A stretch of DNA of 58,422 nucleotides from a virus, in IMG/VR virus record IMGVR_UViG_3300017756_001473, positions 1 through 58,422 of that record, one strand, 5' to 3'. The translations under genes and the position numbers were made by a program. The notes below the pieces were generated by a model that saw nothing but the letters and a program-made list of their open reading frames with translations, made no database searches and was not told where the DNA came from. Shown piece by piece: positions 1 to 6,616 of the stretch. Within the stretch, counting starts at the first letter, position 1; each line of letters opens with the position of its first letter.

Positions 1-37
1 GGGGGGTTATCCGTGGGGTCTTTGTCGGTTTTTTCAT
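1..37 (-). CDS. Possible 5' end of a CDS running off the left edge
   Basis: An ATG at 37-35 is followed by 12 open codons (MKKPTKTPRITP) up to the edge, and a purine-rich GAGGGG lies just upstream. A type A promoter at 97-126 points at it. Too short to identify, and it could be chance. Confidence 0.4.
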   Translation of the reverse strand, partial: MKKPTKTPRITP

Positions 38-96
38 GACCCCTCTACCGTTACTCTATGTTAATTCATTCTTTTGTTTTCCTCATCAACATTATA

Positions 97-126
97 AGGC
101 TAACACTATATGGGGGTCATTGTCAA
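97..126 (-). promoter_or_regulatory. Type A promoter, TTGACA-18-TAGCCT (copy 1)
   Basis: On the minus strand TTGACA (126-121), an 18-base spacer ending in TGT, and TAGCCT (102-97). It shares TTGACAnTGAC and TGTTAGCCT with the promoters at 10490-10519 and 56366-56395. The TG before the -10 makes it an extended -10 promoter. It reads toward the left edge and is probably recognised by the host sigma-70-type polymerase. Confidence 0.75.
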
Positions 127-130
127 CAGC

Positions 131-553
131 TAATTCGTAATTAATTCAAGTTTTTTTACGTGCTACGACATAGTGTGTCGCACCGCATAGCACTGTTGTT
201 ACTCAGAGGTGCTCTGAAACGTTGCAGCCATAGGGGTTTCAGAGGGTCACTGAGGGCTTGCAAGCGTGTTCTCAGGGTGGTAAGCTCGGAGAATTTCAAA
301 AAAAATCCTTGACATCTCCCAATATATACATAGGCTAAGTTCTCCTAACAGCACCACCAAAACCCACTTTTTACCACTATCTCTCTTATATCTCAAATAC
401 GAATATAATTACACACTCTCTCACACTATTACACACAATATATTCATAGCACTCCGTACCACGTTAGAATTATATTCGTAGTAATAAAGAAGCAGGTAAT
501 AACACCCACTATCTCATAGAAATATACCCATTTATCTCGTTTATTCATAATAT
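131..553. other. Non-coding structured region with nested hairpins and a long inverted repeat
   Basis: No credible ORF in about 420 bases. Between 150 and 300 the sequence is G+C-richer and full of pairing potential: GTGCTA/TAGCAC (160-165/188-193) enclosing CGACA/TGTCG (166-170/176-180); CTCTGAAAC/GTTTCAGAG (212-220/236-244); CTGAG/CTCAG (250-254/271-275) around the palindrome GCTTGCAAGC (256-265). Farther right is a perfect 13-base inverted repeat, TACGAATATAATT at 398-410 and its complement at 468-480. It could be an untranslated RNA, a replication or recombination site, or a domain boundary. I recognise no known RNA family. Confidence 0.6.
398..480. repeat. Perfect 13-bp inverted repeat with 57-base spacer
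   Basis: Arms at 398-410 and 468-480 are exact reverse complements. The spacer is rich in alternating pyrimidine/CA steps. No gene overlaps it. It could form a cruciform or a long RNA hairpin, or bind a dimeric protein. Confidence 0.7.
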
Positions 554-630
554 TGGCGTTCCTGAGAGGACTCGAACCTCTAACCTAGTGCTTAGAAGGC
601 ACTTGTTCTATCCAGTTGAACTACAGGAAC
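554..630 (-). tRNA. tRNA-Arg (anticodon UCU)
   Basis: A full cloverleaf reads on the minus strand: acceptor GTTCCTG/CAGGAAC, D-stem GTTC/GAAC with GG in the D-loop, anticodon stem AGTGC/GCACT around CTTCTAA (anticodon TCT), T-arm AGAGG-TTCGAGT-CCTCT, discriminator G and an encoded CCA. It reads AGA codons, which are common in this A+T-rich genome. The tertiary positions look normal, unlike the tRNA-Gly at 41620-41693. Confidence 0.95.
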
Positions 631-638
631 ATATCTCC

Positions 639-827
639 TTACACCGTATAGTTAACTGAATGGTTGTTTGTATAGGTCTTAAGTACACCGTTTATATCGT
701 ATACTACTACACTCCAATACGTTTGATTGATACTCTTACCCCCTTCGGCGGCGTAGTGTATCTTCGTAATGGTGTGATTGTATGTGACTGGTGGTATATT
801 ACTTACTGGGGGTATCTCTACCGACAC
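639..827 (-). CDS. Hypothetical 62-aa protein
   Basis: GTG start at 827 with GGAG nine bases upstream, overlapping the end of the oxygenase gene at 799 by 29 bases. The product has a proline-rich start (VEIPPVSNIPPV) followed by an alternating hydrophobic/polar segment typical of a small beta-fold. No family recognised. It is the last protein gene before tRNA-Arg. Confidence 0.6.
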   Translation of the reverse strand: MSVEIPPVSNIPPVTYNHTITKIHYAAEGGKSINQTYWSVVVYDINGVLKTYTNNHSVNYTV

Positions 828-1359
828 TAGTATATGCTCCTGTATCCTGTATGTTGTACATAAAAACCCATCTTATTGTCTCTTGCGTATTCCAGTAACT
901 ATGCCATGGTTGACTATCCCTATCGAACCAATATCCAGCGTTCGGCGTAAATGTGTCTACGGTAGGGTTGATTCCCCATTCTGCCTTAGGACAACCTTCG
1001 TTCCATGTCTCATGGTGTTTACCCTTTACGTCTTCGTAGAATGTTGTGCCTTCCTTACCTTTTACGTATATTAATAGGGTTACTACCTTACTAGGCGTAT
1101 CCTTATGTGGTTTGTATTCTGCACCTGGCTTTGTACCTTGTAGTCTACAGGTACTTTTTTCTGTATTATATCCTAATTCGTCAAAGAATTTATCTATGTA
1201 GTCGTGTATTTTTGTACCCTTATTATAACTATCTACGTCCAATATAAGGGGCATATCAGGGTGTTCCATAGTGGTTTCTGTCCCATTTTCGGCGTTGTGT
1301 AGTATCTCCGTAAACAGGTCTTCGGGAAAGAAGTCATATAGTTTGGTATAGGTGGTCAT
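799..1359 (-). CDS. 2OG-Fe(II) oxygenase-like protein
   Basis: A 186-aa protein with the double-stranded beta-helix pattern of 2-oxoglutarate/Fe(II) dioxygenases. The facial triad appears to be H85-x-D87 (KPHKDTPS) and H153 (PWHSYW), with R163 suited to bind the 2OG carboxylate. Such enzymes hydroxylate proteins, nucleic acids or small molecules, and the substrate cannot be read from the sequence. Its ATG overlaps the stop of the preceding membrane-protein gene by four bases (ATGA). It is one of seven members of this superfamily in the window. Confidence 0.75.
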   Translation of the reverse strand: MTTYTKLYDFFPEDLFTEILHNAENGTETTMEHPDMPLILDVDSYNKGTKIHDYIDKFFDELGYNTEKSTCRLQGTKPGAEYKPHKDTPSKVVTLLIYVKGKEGTTFYEDVKGKHHETWNEGCPKAEWGINPTVDTFTPNAGYWFDRDSQPWHSYWNTQETIRWVFMYNIQDTGAYTSVGRDTPSK

Positions 1360-1655
1360 GTTAGATATTCTACTGTATTACGTATGAGAAATAATAATCC
1401 TGCACCATTTAATATAATGAGAGCACGGTCATTCCATAATACGGACACCACTAACCACAGTGTAATACCCACCATGGACAATATTAAATCATATAATGCC
1501 ATGCCTTCTACACCTCGTAGTGACATTGCACTTAATACAAATATAGAGGCTACCCATTTAATATACCAATCAGGTGTATATTTGGGTGTTGCAGATTTAA
1601 ATATTCTTTTGCTGTTTTCTAGTTCTGCTTTGTTGAACTCGTTTTTTCTTGTCAC
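1356..1655 (-). CDS. Small membrane protein (99 aa)
   Basis: A charged N-terminus (about 30 residues) is followed by hydrophobic segments near residues 33-50, 55-72 and 74-92, so two to three membrane spans are likely. The start is GTG at 1655, which lies inside the end of the microgene at 1597-1725. No family recognised. It is translationally coupled to the downstream oxygenase gene through an ATGA overlap. Confidence 0.7.
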   Translation of the reverse strand: MTRKNEFNKAELENSKRIFKSATPKYTPDWYIKWVASIFVLSAMSLRGVEGMALYDLILSMVGITLWLVVSVLWNDRALIILNGAGLLFLIRNTVEYLT

Positions 1656-1725
1656 CGAATATTTTCTCCCAATTCTCTTGATATTTACCGTCTTTCTCAG
1701 GGCGTCTTTTACTGCCTTTACCCAT
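1597..1725 (-). CDS. Conserved phage microprotein, MGKGSxRRP type (42 aa)
   Basis: A short gene with the pattern MGKGSKRRP...NWEKIFG, followed by a very basic tail. I recall small phage proteins with a GKGSxxRP start and an N-W-x-x-I-F-G core in many tailed phages; their function is unknown to me. It starts two bases after the preceding stop (TAAATATG) and its last 59 bases overlap the next gene in another frame. The basic tail suggests nucleic-acid or membrane-surface binding (inference). Confidence 0.7.
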   Translation of the reverse strand: MGKGSKRRPEKDGKYQENWEKIFGDKKKRVQQSRTRKQQKNI

Positions 1726-1727
1726 AT

Positions 1728-1868
1728 TTACCAACCACCATCATTCATTTCTTTCTTTTTCTCTCGACTGAATGTTTTTTGTAGTCCGCCTGATAGTCCC
1801 CATGCTAGAAATAGATATATTAGAGTAATTAACCCTACCATAGATAATAATGCTGTTATGTATTCCAT
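1728..1868 (-). CDS. Single-span membrane microprotein (46 aa)
   Basis: ATG at 1868. A hydrophobic stretch at residues 5-25 is followed by a charged tail (FSREKKKEMNDGGW). It overlaps the preceding gene by 13 bases and lies just before the MGKGS gene. Layout and codon use fit a real gene in this dense block. Function unknown. Confidence 0.6.
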   Translation of the reverse strand: MEYITALLSMVGLITLIYLFLAWGLSGGLQKTFSREKKKEMNDGGW

Positions 1869-1993
1869 TTTCTATTCTTACTCTTTAAATAACGTAGGTA
1901 TCTACGAGTATTTTTCTCTATTATATATTCCTTGTACCATTTAGCCCATAATAAAAAGGCAAACATACCGAATAATAATATAAAGGTTACCAC
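1856..1993 (-). CDS. Membrane microprotein (45 aa, GTG start)
   Basis: A GTG at 1993 lies within the end of the preceding gene (stop 1987), and an internal ATG (codon 10) is an alternative start. Residues 2-18 are strongly hydrophobic and the rest is basic and aromatic (YLRYLKSKNRK), which suggests a membrane anchor with a cytoplasmic positive tail. No family recognised. Confidence 0.5.
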   Translation of the reverse strand: MVTFILLFGMFAFLLWAKWYKEYIIEKNTRRYLRYLKSKNRKWNT

Positions 1994-2289
1994 TTATCTA
2001 GATTAACACCACGTGTGTTAAAGTTACCCATTGCTCTATTCTTTCTATAATCAAATGGTACTGACACTGCAAATGGGTCTGATATACCAGTACCTACCCA
2101 TTCTGCTGTATTATATAATGTAGAAGGATTGACATGGTCTAGGTACTTGTCTACCCACATATCATTTTTCTCACACCATGCCTCTATTTCTTCGTATGTA
2201 CCATAGACCAGTGTGCCCATTTTATATGAACTATGGTCTGCATGTAATACTTTTGCCACTTCTTGGTGGGATATGCAATTTGAACTCAT
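1987..2289 (-). CDS. Hypothetical 100-aa protein
   Basis: I place the start at ATG 2289 (MSSNCISHQE), six bases after a TATAAT box. The frame stays open to 2304 but would then begin inside the promoter. The protein is acidic and aromatic, with an EVAKVLHADH helix and a region that could fold as a small alpha/beta domain. No family recognised. The promoter geometry predicts a leaderless mRNA. Confidence 0.65.
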   Translation of the reverse strand: MSSNCISHQEVAKVLHADHSSYKMGTLVYGTYEEIEAWCEKNDMWVDKYLDHVNPSTLYNTAEWVGTGISDPFAVSVPFDYRKNRAMGNFNTRGVNLDKW

Positions 2290-2295
2290 GTATAT

Positions 2296-2325
2296 ATTAT
2301 ACAATAACAGGAATGTTACTGTCTA
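2296..2325 (-). promoter_or_regulatory. Type B promoter, TAGACA-18-TATAAT
   Basis: TATAAT at 2301-2296 and TAGACA at 2325-2320, preceded by AAAAAACCCTC. The 14-base string AAAACCCTCTAGAC recurs in the promoter at 55032-55060. The ATG at 2289 lies six bases after the -10, where transcription should begin. Confidence 0.65.
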
Positions 2326-2343
2326 GAGGGTTTTTTAGAAAGT

Positions 2344-2370
2344 ATATGTGCCTATTCGTCAGGCACATAT
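2344..2370 (-). terminator. Strong hairpin over a stop codon, possible terminator
   Basis: A perfect 10-bp stem, ATATGTGCCT/AGGCACATAT (2344-2353/2361-2370), with a 7-base loop. The TAG stop of the 54-aa gene lies at the stem-loop junction. The following bases ACTTTCT form only a weak U-tract. It lies between a gene end and a type B promoter, which suits a transcription-unit boundary. Confidence 0.5.
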
Positions 2371-2516
2371 CTCTCTAAATCACGTGGTGTTATAACGTTG
2401 TCGTCTATTAACATTTGTAATACACGTTGGGCACCTTCTTTGCGTCCCCAATACCAACTCGTACCTACACAGGCAAGTATAAAAACCACATGAATAATAA
2501 TTAAATCAGCAGTCAT
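2352..2516 (-). CDS. Membrane microprotein (54 aa)
   Basis: The start is coupled to the preceding stop as TAATG at 2518-2514. A single hydrophobic N-terminal span (residues 3-22) is followed by a soluble amphipathic part (REGAQRVLQMLIDDN...). The gene ends inside the hairpin at 2344-2370. It is probably co-expressed with the outer-membrane protein upstream. Function unknown. Confidence 0.65.
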   Translation of the reverse strand: MTADLIIIHVVFILACVGTSWYWGRKEGAQRVLQMLIDDNVITPRDLERYVPDE

Positions 2517-3112
2517 TAGAAATGATAGTTATAACCGACTGATATGCTGTCCATGGACTGTCCGTCCATTACAGTTTCTAACATAATCTCTGCAAAGAAA
2601 TTATTATATCCAACTCTTAGTGCTGAGAAATCATTATCTTTATCATGATATCCATATAATAGATTCACGTCTAGCACTGGTACAATATTGGATACGTCAA
2701 GACCTAGTTCTGCATAGGTATCATCAGTATCTGTATCTTGGAATCCACGTATGGATAAACCACCGTAGGTAAGACCAGCAAATACTTCCTCTACCATTTC
2801 ATAGTCACCTGCGTCATATCTGTACTGGATTACTCCTAGTTCGACTGACATATTGTCCATGACATTCATTTTGTAACCTGCAAATAGGTCATATTCATAG
2901 TCTGCTTCGTCACCGAAGTCTACTGTACCGACCCATGCACCAGCATGAAATCCGTTCCATTCACCGATTGCAGTTAAATTAACGTGTGGTTGGTCTGTTT
3001 GACTTACTCCTCTAAAGAAATAGTCACTGGCGACTCCCACTGAAACTCCACTTCCTGCATATGTTGTTAAAGGCATAGCGAAAAGCATAGCAATTAATAA
3101 AAATCTTTTCAT
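2516..3112 (-). CDS. TorF-like outer-membrane beta-barrel protein
   Basis: A 198-aa protein with a clear Sec signal peptide (about residues 1-19, ending TTYA) and a mature part made of alternating aromatic beta-strands that ends in F (YNYHF), the usual barrel-assembly signal. The start of the mature part, ASDYFFRGVSQTDQ, matches the hallmark of the TorF/Gcw_chp (TIGR02001) family of proteobacterial putative porins. A phage gene of this type would insert a protein into the host outer membrane, so nutrient uptake, receptor masking or superinfection exclusion are possible (inference). Good SD, AGGAG. Confidence 0.8.
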   Translation of the reverse strand: MKRFLLIAMLFAMPLTTYAGSGVSVGVASDYFFRGVSQTDQPHVNLTAIGEWNGFHAGAWVGTVDFGDEADYEYDLFAGYKMNVMDNMSVELGVIQYRYDAGDYEMVEEVFAGLTYGGLSIRGFQDTDTDDTYAELGLDVSNIVPVLDVNLLYGYHDKDNDFSALRVGYNNFFAEIMLETVMDGQSMDSISVGYNYHF

Positions 3113-3131
3113 AAGATTCTCCTAGTTGTTA

Positions 3132-3344
3132 TTAATAATAGTTATCGACATCATCTAAGTGGTCTTTCTTCTTACCCTTCCTATTATATTTAAATAGGTC
3201 GTATAAGTCTATCAGTGCCTTATAAGCAAATGATAGTATGAACCACCATATGATGATTGATATACCCCACCCAATTAAATAAGCGGGTAGGTAGAATAAT
3301 GTAATTAACCATTCCATATGTGTTATCAATCCCATGTCATACAT
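3132..3344 (-). CDS. Membrane protein (70 aa)
   Basis: Two hydrophobic spans (about residues 11-25 and 26-45) are followed by a basic then acidic tail (KYNRKGKKKDHLDDVDNYY). ATG 3344 and ATG 3317 are both possible starts, and neither has a good SD. It lies directly before the outer-membrane barrel gene. Function unknown. Confidence 0.6.
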   Translation of the reverse strand: MYDMGLITHMEWLITLFYLPAYLIGWGISIIIWWFILSFAYKALIDLYDLFKYNRKGKKKDHLDDVDNYY

Positions 3345-3347
3345 TGT

Positions 3348-3398
3348 TTATGCATTGTGTCTGCGTTTCCACTTGGTCATTATTAATATATTACGCAT
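3348..3398 (-). CDS. Possible 16-aa basic peptide
   Basis: ATG at 3398 lies four bases after a TATAAATA late-type box. The peptide MRNILIMTKWKRRHNA is basic. The promoter-to-ATG spacing equals that of iscU at 9651. With no other support it may instead be an untranslated leader. Confidence 0.3.
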   Translation of the reverse strand: MRNILIMTKWKRRHNA

Positions 3399-3402
3399 GT
3401 TA

Positions 3403-3410
3403 TATTTATA
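3403..3410 (-). promoter_or_regulatory. Type C (late-type) TATAAATA box
   Basis: A perfect match to the T4 late promoter core on the minus strand, just after the stop of the 273-aa gene (3406). It would drive the small membrane protein and the TorF-like barrel as late genes. Confidence 0.55.
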
Positions 3411-4227
3411 ACGGCATATCCCCGACTCTTGTATAATCGTCAAAGAATACCATACTTACGTGTTGGTTTAATCCGTCTTCTAATGAGAAGAATGGTTTGT
3501 GCATTTCTTCACTATATTCAATAGCAGTAGCAAACTTATCTCTTGGATTAAACTCATTAGGGAACTCAGGGATAATTTTATCTATCCACTGCTGTTCCTT
3601 ACTGTTGTCGTTCTGTATATCTACAACAGAACCTTTTACTGTGGGCCATATTACGCCCTTGAATTCGTTAGAGTAGAACTCGTCACTGGTTTCATACTCA
3701 GTGTCGATTTGACATAACTCTTTTGTATCTCCATATCTAAATGATACAATACCTGTAAATATCTTAGGTTCGTCTTCCCACCACGCAATAGGACAATTTA
3801 GATATGAAAAGTTATTCTCTTCTATCTGTGTTCTTATATCTGCAAGTGCCTCGTTCTTCTTTACAATTTCCCTGTTAACTTCTGGCCCCCACTTATCTGT
3901 TTCTGACATGAGAAATGGTTCAACAGAACCTTTTTCAGGAATTGCCTGTTGTAATATCTCTCTGCAATTATCGTGTAGCACCACGTTATCTTGTAGCAGT
4001 ATTATCTCAGTGCCTGGCTGTATTCTGTCATAGATATCGTCACCACCACGCATATTTGCCTTATCTAAATCATGAAATCCTAGTACAGTTTTCCAATCAT
4101 ATTGTTCTGCCTCTATGATATGTGCAACCTTGTCAGATAACATATCTAACATTGCTCGTTCTGATTCTTCTGTTTTTAATCCAGTATTGACTATTACTAC
4201 TACTGGGTCTTGTTTTCTATTCAACAT
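3406..4227 (-). CDS. Unknown 273-aa protein
   Basis: A mixed alpha/beta soluble protein. Residues 6-16 (DPVVVIVNTGL) look like a first beta-strand and loop, and residues 60-85 (GGDDIYDR..GTEIILLQDN) resemble a nucleotide-sugar or glycosyltransferase-like core. That resemblance is too weak to assign a function. It overlaps the end of thyX by 11 bases. Confidence 0.6.
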   Translation of the reverse strand: MLNRKQDPVVVIVNTGLKTEESERAMLDMLSDKVAHIIEAEQYDWKTVLGFHDLDKANMRGGDDIYDRIQPGTEIILLQDNVVLHDNCREILQQAIPEKGSVEPFLMSETDKWGPEVNREIVKKNEALADIRTQIEENNFSYLNCPIAWWEDEPKIFTGIVSFRYGDTKELCQIDTEYETSDEFYSNEFKGVIWPTVKGSVVDIQNDNSKEQQWIDKIIPEFPNEFNPRDKFATAIEYSEEMHKPFFSLEDGLNQHVSMVFFDDYTRVGDMPL

Positions 4228-4864
4228 TTATTACTGGGAATATTTTACTAATTACTCTTCCTACCTCTTTTGCAATTTCCATGTGTTCTAATTGTGTGCC
4301 ATTTTCACTGCGTAGTTCTATGTAGTGTATCCAAGAACGAAGTGTTCCATTGACATACATGGTAGACGCAGTAAGACCTTCGGGTAATACCGCACGTGCT
4401 TGTTCTTTTGCAATACCAAGTTCTAATGCACGATTATAGGCCGCACTGGTCAATTCAATTACATTGTCCTGTATCTTATCCCACTCTGATAATATATTTT
4501 CGTCTGTTGTGGGTATACTGTTCTGTCTATTGACTGGGTCTTGCATACGTGCTTCACGTGTTTCAAAATCTGTTGCAACAGCATATCTCTGACTGAACTC
4601 TTGGAATGAAAATGACCTGTGTCTTAGTATCTGTCTGGCTATATCACGTGTTGTCTTTATCTCTAGACATGCACTTACCATTTCAAATGGTGACCAGTGT
4701 TTGTGCTTGATAAGATATTTTATCAATCCGTCACTAGACTCACTATTCATTTGATTATCAGGATTACTGACTCTCGCACAAAAGGCTACCATTTCCTGTG
4801 CACTGGTGGTATCGATAAGATAATCACCGTCTGCCTGACTGTAGTTTATTAGTTTTACTTTCAT
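4217..4864 (-). CDS. thyX: Flavin-dependent thymidylate synthase ThyX
   Basis: Methylates dUMP to dTMP using methylene-tetrahydrofolate, FAD and NADPH. The ThyX signature RHRxxSxNExSxRY is present at residues 81-94 as RHRSFSFQEFSQRY, with Gln in the usual Asn position. Length (215 aa) is typical. With nrdA/nrdB it supplies deoxynucleotides for phage DNA synthesis. The ATG overlaps the preceding stop (TAATG). Confidence 0.95.
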   Translation of the reverse strand: MKVKLINYSQADGDYLIDTTSAQEMVAFCARVSNPDNQMNSESSDGLIKYLIKHKHWSPFEMVSACLEIKTTRDIARQILRHRSFSFQEFSQRYAVATDFETREARMQDPVNRQNSIPTTDENILSEWDKIQDNVIELTSAAYNRALELGIAKEQARAVLPEGLTASTMYVNGTLRSWIHYIELRSENGTQLEHMEIAKEVGRVISKIFPVINVE

Positions 4865-5391
4865 TAATCGTCCTTATATGACATGTATGTTGTTAGTATG
4901 TATTTTGGATTACTCACAGGTGGTTCTGCCAAATGTGGGTGTGTCCATATTGGTGGAAATGCAATTGCCTGTCCACGTGTTGGTTTAAATCTGTGGTTAT
5001 GGTATTGGAATATTGTTTCACCACCCTCTTCCACGTCATTAAGATAAGACTGTATAGCAAGATATCGTGTTGCAGTATCATAATTGACTACGTCAATATG
5101 TTCGTCAAAATAATCATCACCACCAGTCTCATATTTCTTTATGCAAAACATTTCCATACATTCTAGTGGTGGTAAGAATTGACCTATCTCTATACTGCGT
5201 ATGTAATCTTTTATCACTCTTATAGTTGCCTGTTCTAATTCAGCATGTATCTTTGGATAATTGTGTAACCAAAGTTTACCGAATTGTCCACCATGATTGG
5301 CTCTCTCATGGTCTTGAGGGTTATTGTCATATAGGTCGATAAGATAATCACATAACTTATCTTTGATATGACTCTCACCCTTGTATATCAT
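4864..5391 (-). CDS. 2OG-Fe(II) oxygenase, prolyl 4-hydroxylase type
   Basis: 175 aa. The triad is visible: H98-I-D100 (DEHIDVVNY), H151 or H153 (WTHPHLAEPP), and K163 for 2OG binding (NPKYILTTY). The motif LNDVEEGGETIF is typical of P4H-like phage oxygenases. Probable hydroxylation of a peptide or other substrate, unknown which. It overlaps the SET gene by four bases and abuts thyX. Confidence 0.85.
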   Translation of the reverse strand: MIYKGESHIKDKLCDYLIDLYDNNPQDHERANHGGQFGKLWLHNYPKIHAELEQATIRVIKDYIRSIEIGQFLPPLECMEMFCIKKYETGGDDYFDEHIDVVNYDTATRYLAIQSYLNDVEEGGETIFQYHNHRFKPTRGQAIAFPPIWTHPHLAEPPVSNPKYILTTYMSYKDD

Positions 5392-5711
5392 GCAAACACT
5401 CCTTGGTACTCATTCAGTGTATAGAAGAATGTTATCTCTTCCCCTGCTTTGATATTTCTTATGACAGTTAACATTCTGTAATCAGTTCCGTCTGCATTCT
5501 TTATTACGCCTTTGGCGTTAGGATTATTAGCATGATTAATAAAACCACCAAGTGGTGTTCTAATCCACTTACCCATTGCCCATACGTGAGTAATACCCAG
5601 TTCTGTATCTTTTGATATATCTTCTTTTGCAAAAATACCATATCCGTCTATCTCTGATTGTTTAATTATAACCTCTTTTGGTAGAGGGCGATAGTGGTTT
5701 TCTGAGAACAT
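5388..5711 (-). CDS. SET-domain protein (putative lysine methyltransferase)
   Basis: About 107 aa from the ATG at 5711, which lies one base after the upstream stop; upstream in-frame ATGs lie inside the neighbour. SET motifs are visible: GYGIFAKEDI, FINHANNPNA (the NH motif that binds AdoMet) and AGEEITFFYTL (GEE...Y). The family transfers methyl groups from AdoMet to lysine. The fold is minimal, with no pre- or post-SET region. The target is unknown and may be a host or virion protein (inference). Confidence 0.8.
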   Translation of the reverse strand: MFSENHYRPLPKEVIIKQSEIDGYGIFAKEDISKDTELGITHVWAMGKWIRTPLGGFINHANNPNAKGVIKNADGTDYRMLTVIRNIKAGEEITFFYTLNEYQGVFA

Positions 5712-5712
5712 T

Positions 5713-5928
5713 TTAAGTATCGAAAGTTTTGGGAACTTTAACAATCTTGATACCTCGTCTCAATAGTTCATTACGTATTTTACGTTTGACCTTTGGTTTA
5801 GTATTGTCAGCGTTTAACATTTCAAATGCTTCTTTTTGTGATAGTTGTTTTACATAGAAATGTTCTATAGAAACTTTCTTAGTTGCTCTATCTACTTTCA
5901 CTGCACTTTCTTTATATTTTGTAGGCAT
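5713..5928 (-). CDS. Conserved T4-like hypothetical protein (71 aa)
   Basis: Small basic protein with an alternating-charge C-terminus (KPKVKRKIRNELLRRGIKIV). From memory, similar short proteins beginning MPTKYKxS occur in marine T4-like phages; their function is unknown. The basic helix suggests nucleic-acid binding (inference). Confidence 0.7.
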   Translation of the reverse strand: MPTKYKESAVKVDRATKKVSIEHFYVKQLSQKEAFEMLNADNTKPKVKRKIRNELLRRGIKIVKVPKTFDT

Positions 5929-5935
5929 AATTATC

Positions 5936-6616
5936 TCATATTGGGTGAAAAAATGTTACTTGAGTATATCTCCAATTGTCACCCATATATTTGGAGTAAT
6001 CCTCTATGTATCCACCATGCAATTGATTGCCAGGAAACATAACCAATCTATTGAATTCTGCAGGTATGATTTCTTTGATATCAAATAGTTCTTCTACAGG
6101 ATATAATAAATTCTTTTCTTCTTCGTTTGTGACCCATGTACCTTCGTATATAGCAGTGCCACCGTTTGCTACCTTATCCATGTATGTAATACAATTTATC
6201 ACTGAGTCTTTGTCTAAACAATCTAGTGCACTGTCAATATGTGGATAGTGTTGAATATCTTTACCATGGTCTTTCAGTGATTGGAATGCATTAAACTCAT
6301 AACACTCGTCCCATTGATAGTCATGAGACCACCAATATTTTCTACAAATATCAGTCAGCATCTTCATTTGCATTTGATATAATCTTGTAGGGAATCCTAT
6401 TTTGTGTATCACTCTGCAGTCAAGGTAGTCCTGCGTATTTCTTGATTGTCTTTCTTCACTGTATTTCCATAGTGCTACGTCTTGTTTCTCTAACCAATCG
6501 TATATTGCGTCAGGATTTTCATACAGATTATCAATGTAGACAACACCATTCTCCATACGTGGTTCTAGTTTCTCACTAAATCTAAAAAGTGTGTCGTTGC
6601 TATATACTCTACTCAT
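5936..6616 (-). CDS. 2OG-Fe(II) oxygenase-like protein (226 aa)
   Basis: Probable triad H126-I-D128 (HYPHIDSALD), H200 (GNQLHGGYI), and R216 near the end. The pattern NGGTAIYE between them is the strand expected in this fold. The NPDAIYDWLEKQD segment near residue 35 resembles the DUF6445-type phage oxygenase-like proteins. Substrate unknown. It overlaps the next oxygenase gene by eight bases, so the two are probably made together. Confidence 0.75.
   Translation of the reverse strand: MSRVYSNDTLFRFSEKLEPRMENGVVYIDNLYENPDAIYDWLEKQDVALWKYSEERQSRNTQDYLDCRVIHKIGFPTRLYQMQMKMLTDICRKYWWSHDYQWDECYEFNAFQSLKDHGKDIQHYPHIDSALDCLDKDSVINCITYMDKVANGGTAIYEGTWVTNEEEKNLLYPVEELFDIKEIIPAEFNRLVMFPGNQLHGGYIEDYSKYMGDNWRYTQVTFFHPI

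Noticed and set aside
310-345. Plus-strand promoter TTGACA with AGGCTA downstream
   Set aside because: The spacing and -10 do not fit and nothing on the plus strand could be read from it; the minus-strand reading has a very weak -35.
1384-1944. Plus-strand 186-codon frame across the microgene region
   Set aside because: No SD, no domain, and three minus-strand microgenes with linked starts and stops explain the region better.
2344-2370. Certain rho-independent terminator
   Set aside because: Stem is strong but the U-tract is weak (ACTTTCT), so it is listed only as a possible terminator.
3406-4227. Glycosyltransferase assignment for the 273-aa protein
   Set aside because: Only a short beta-strand and GDD-like string resemble such enzymes; no DxD site in the right context could be confirmed.
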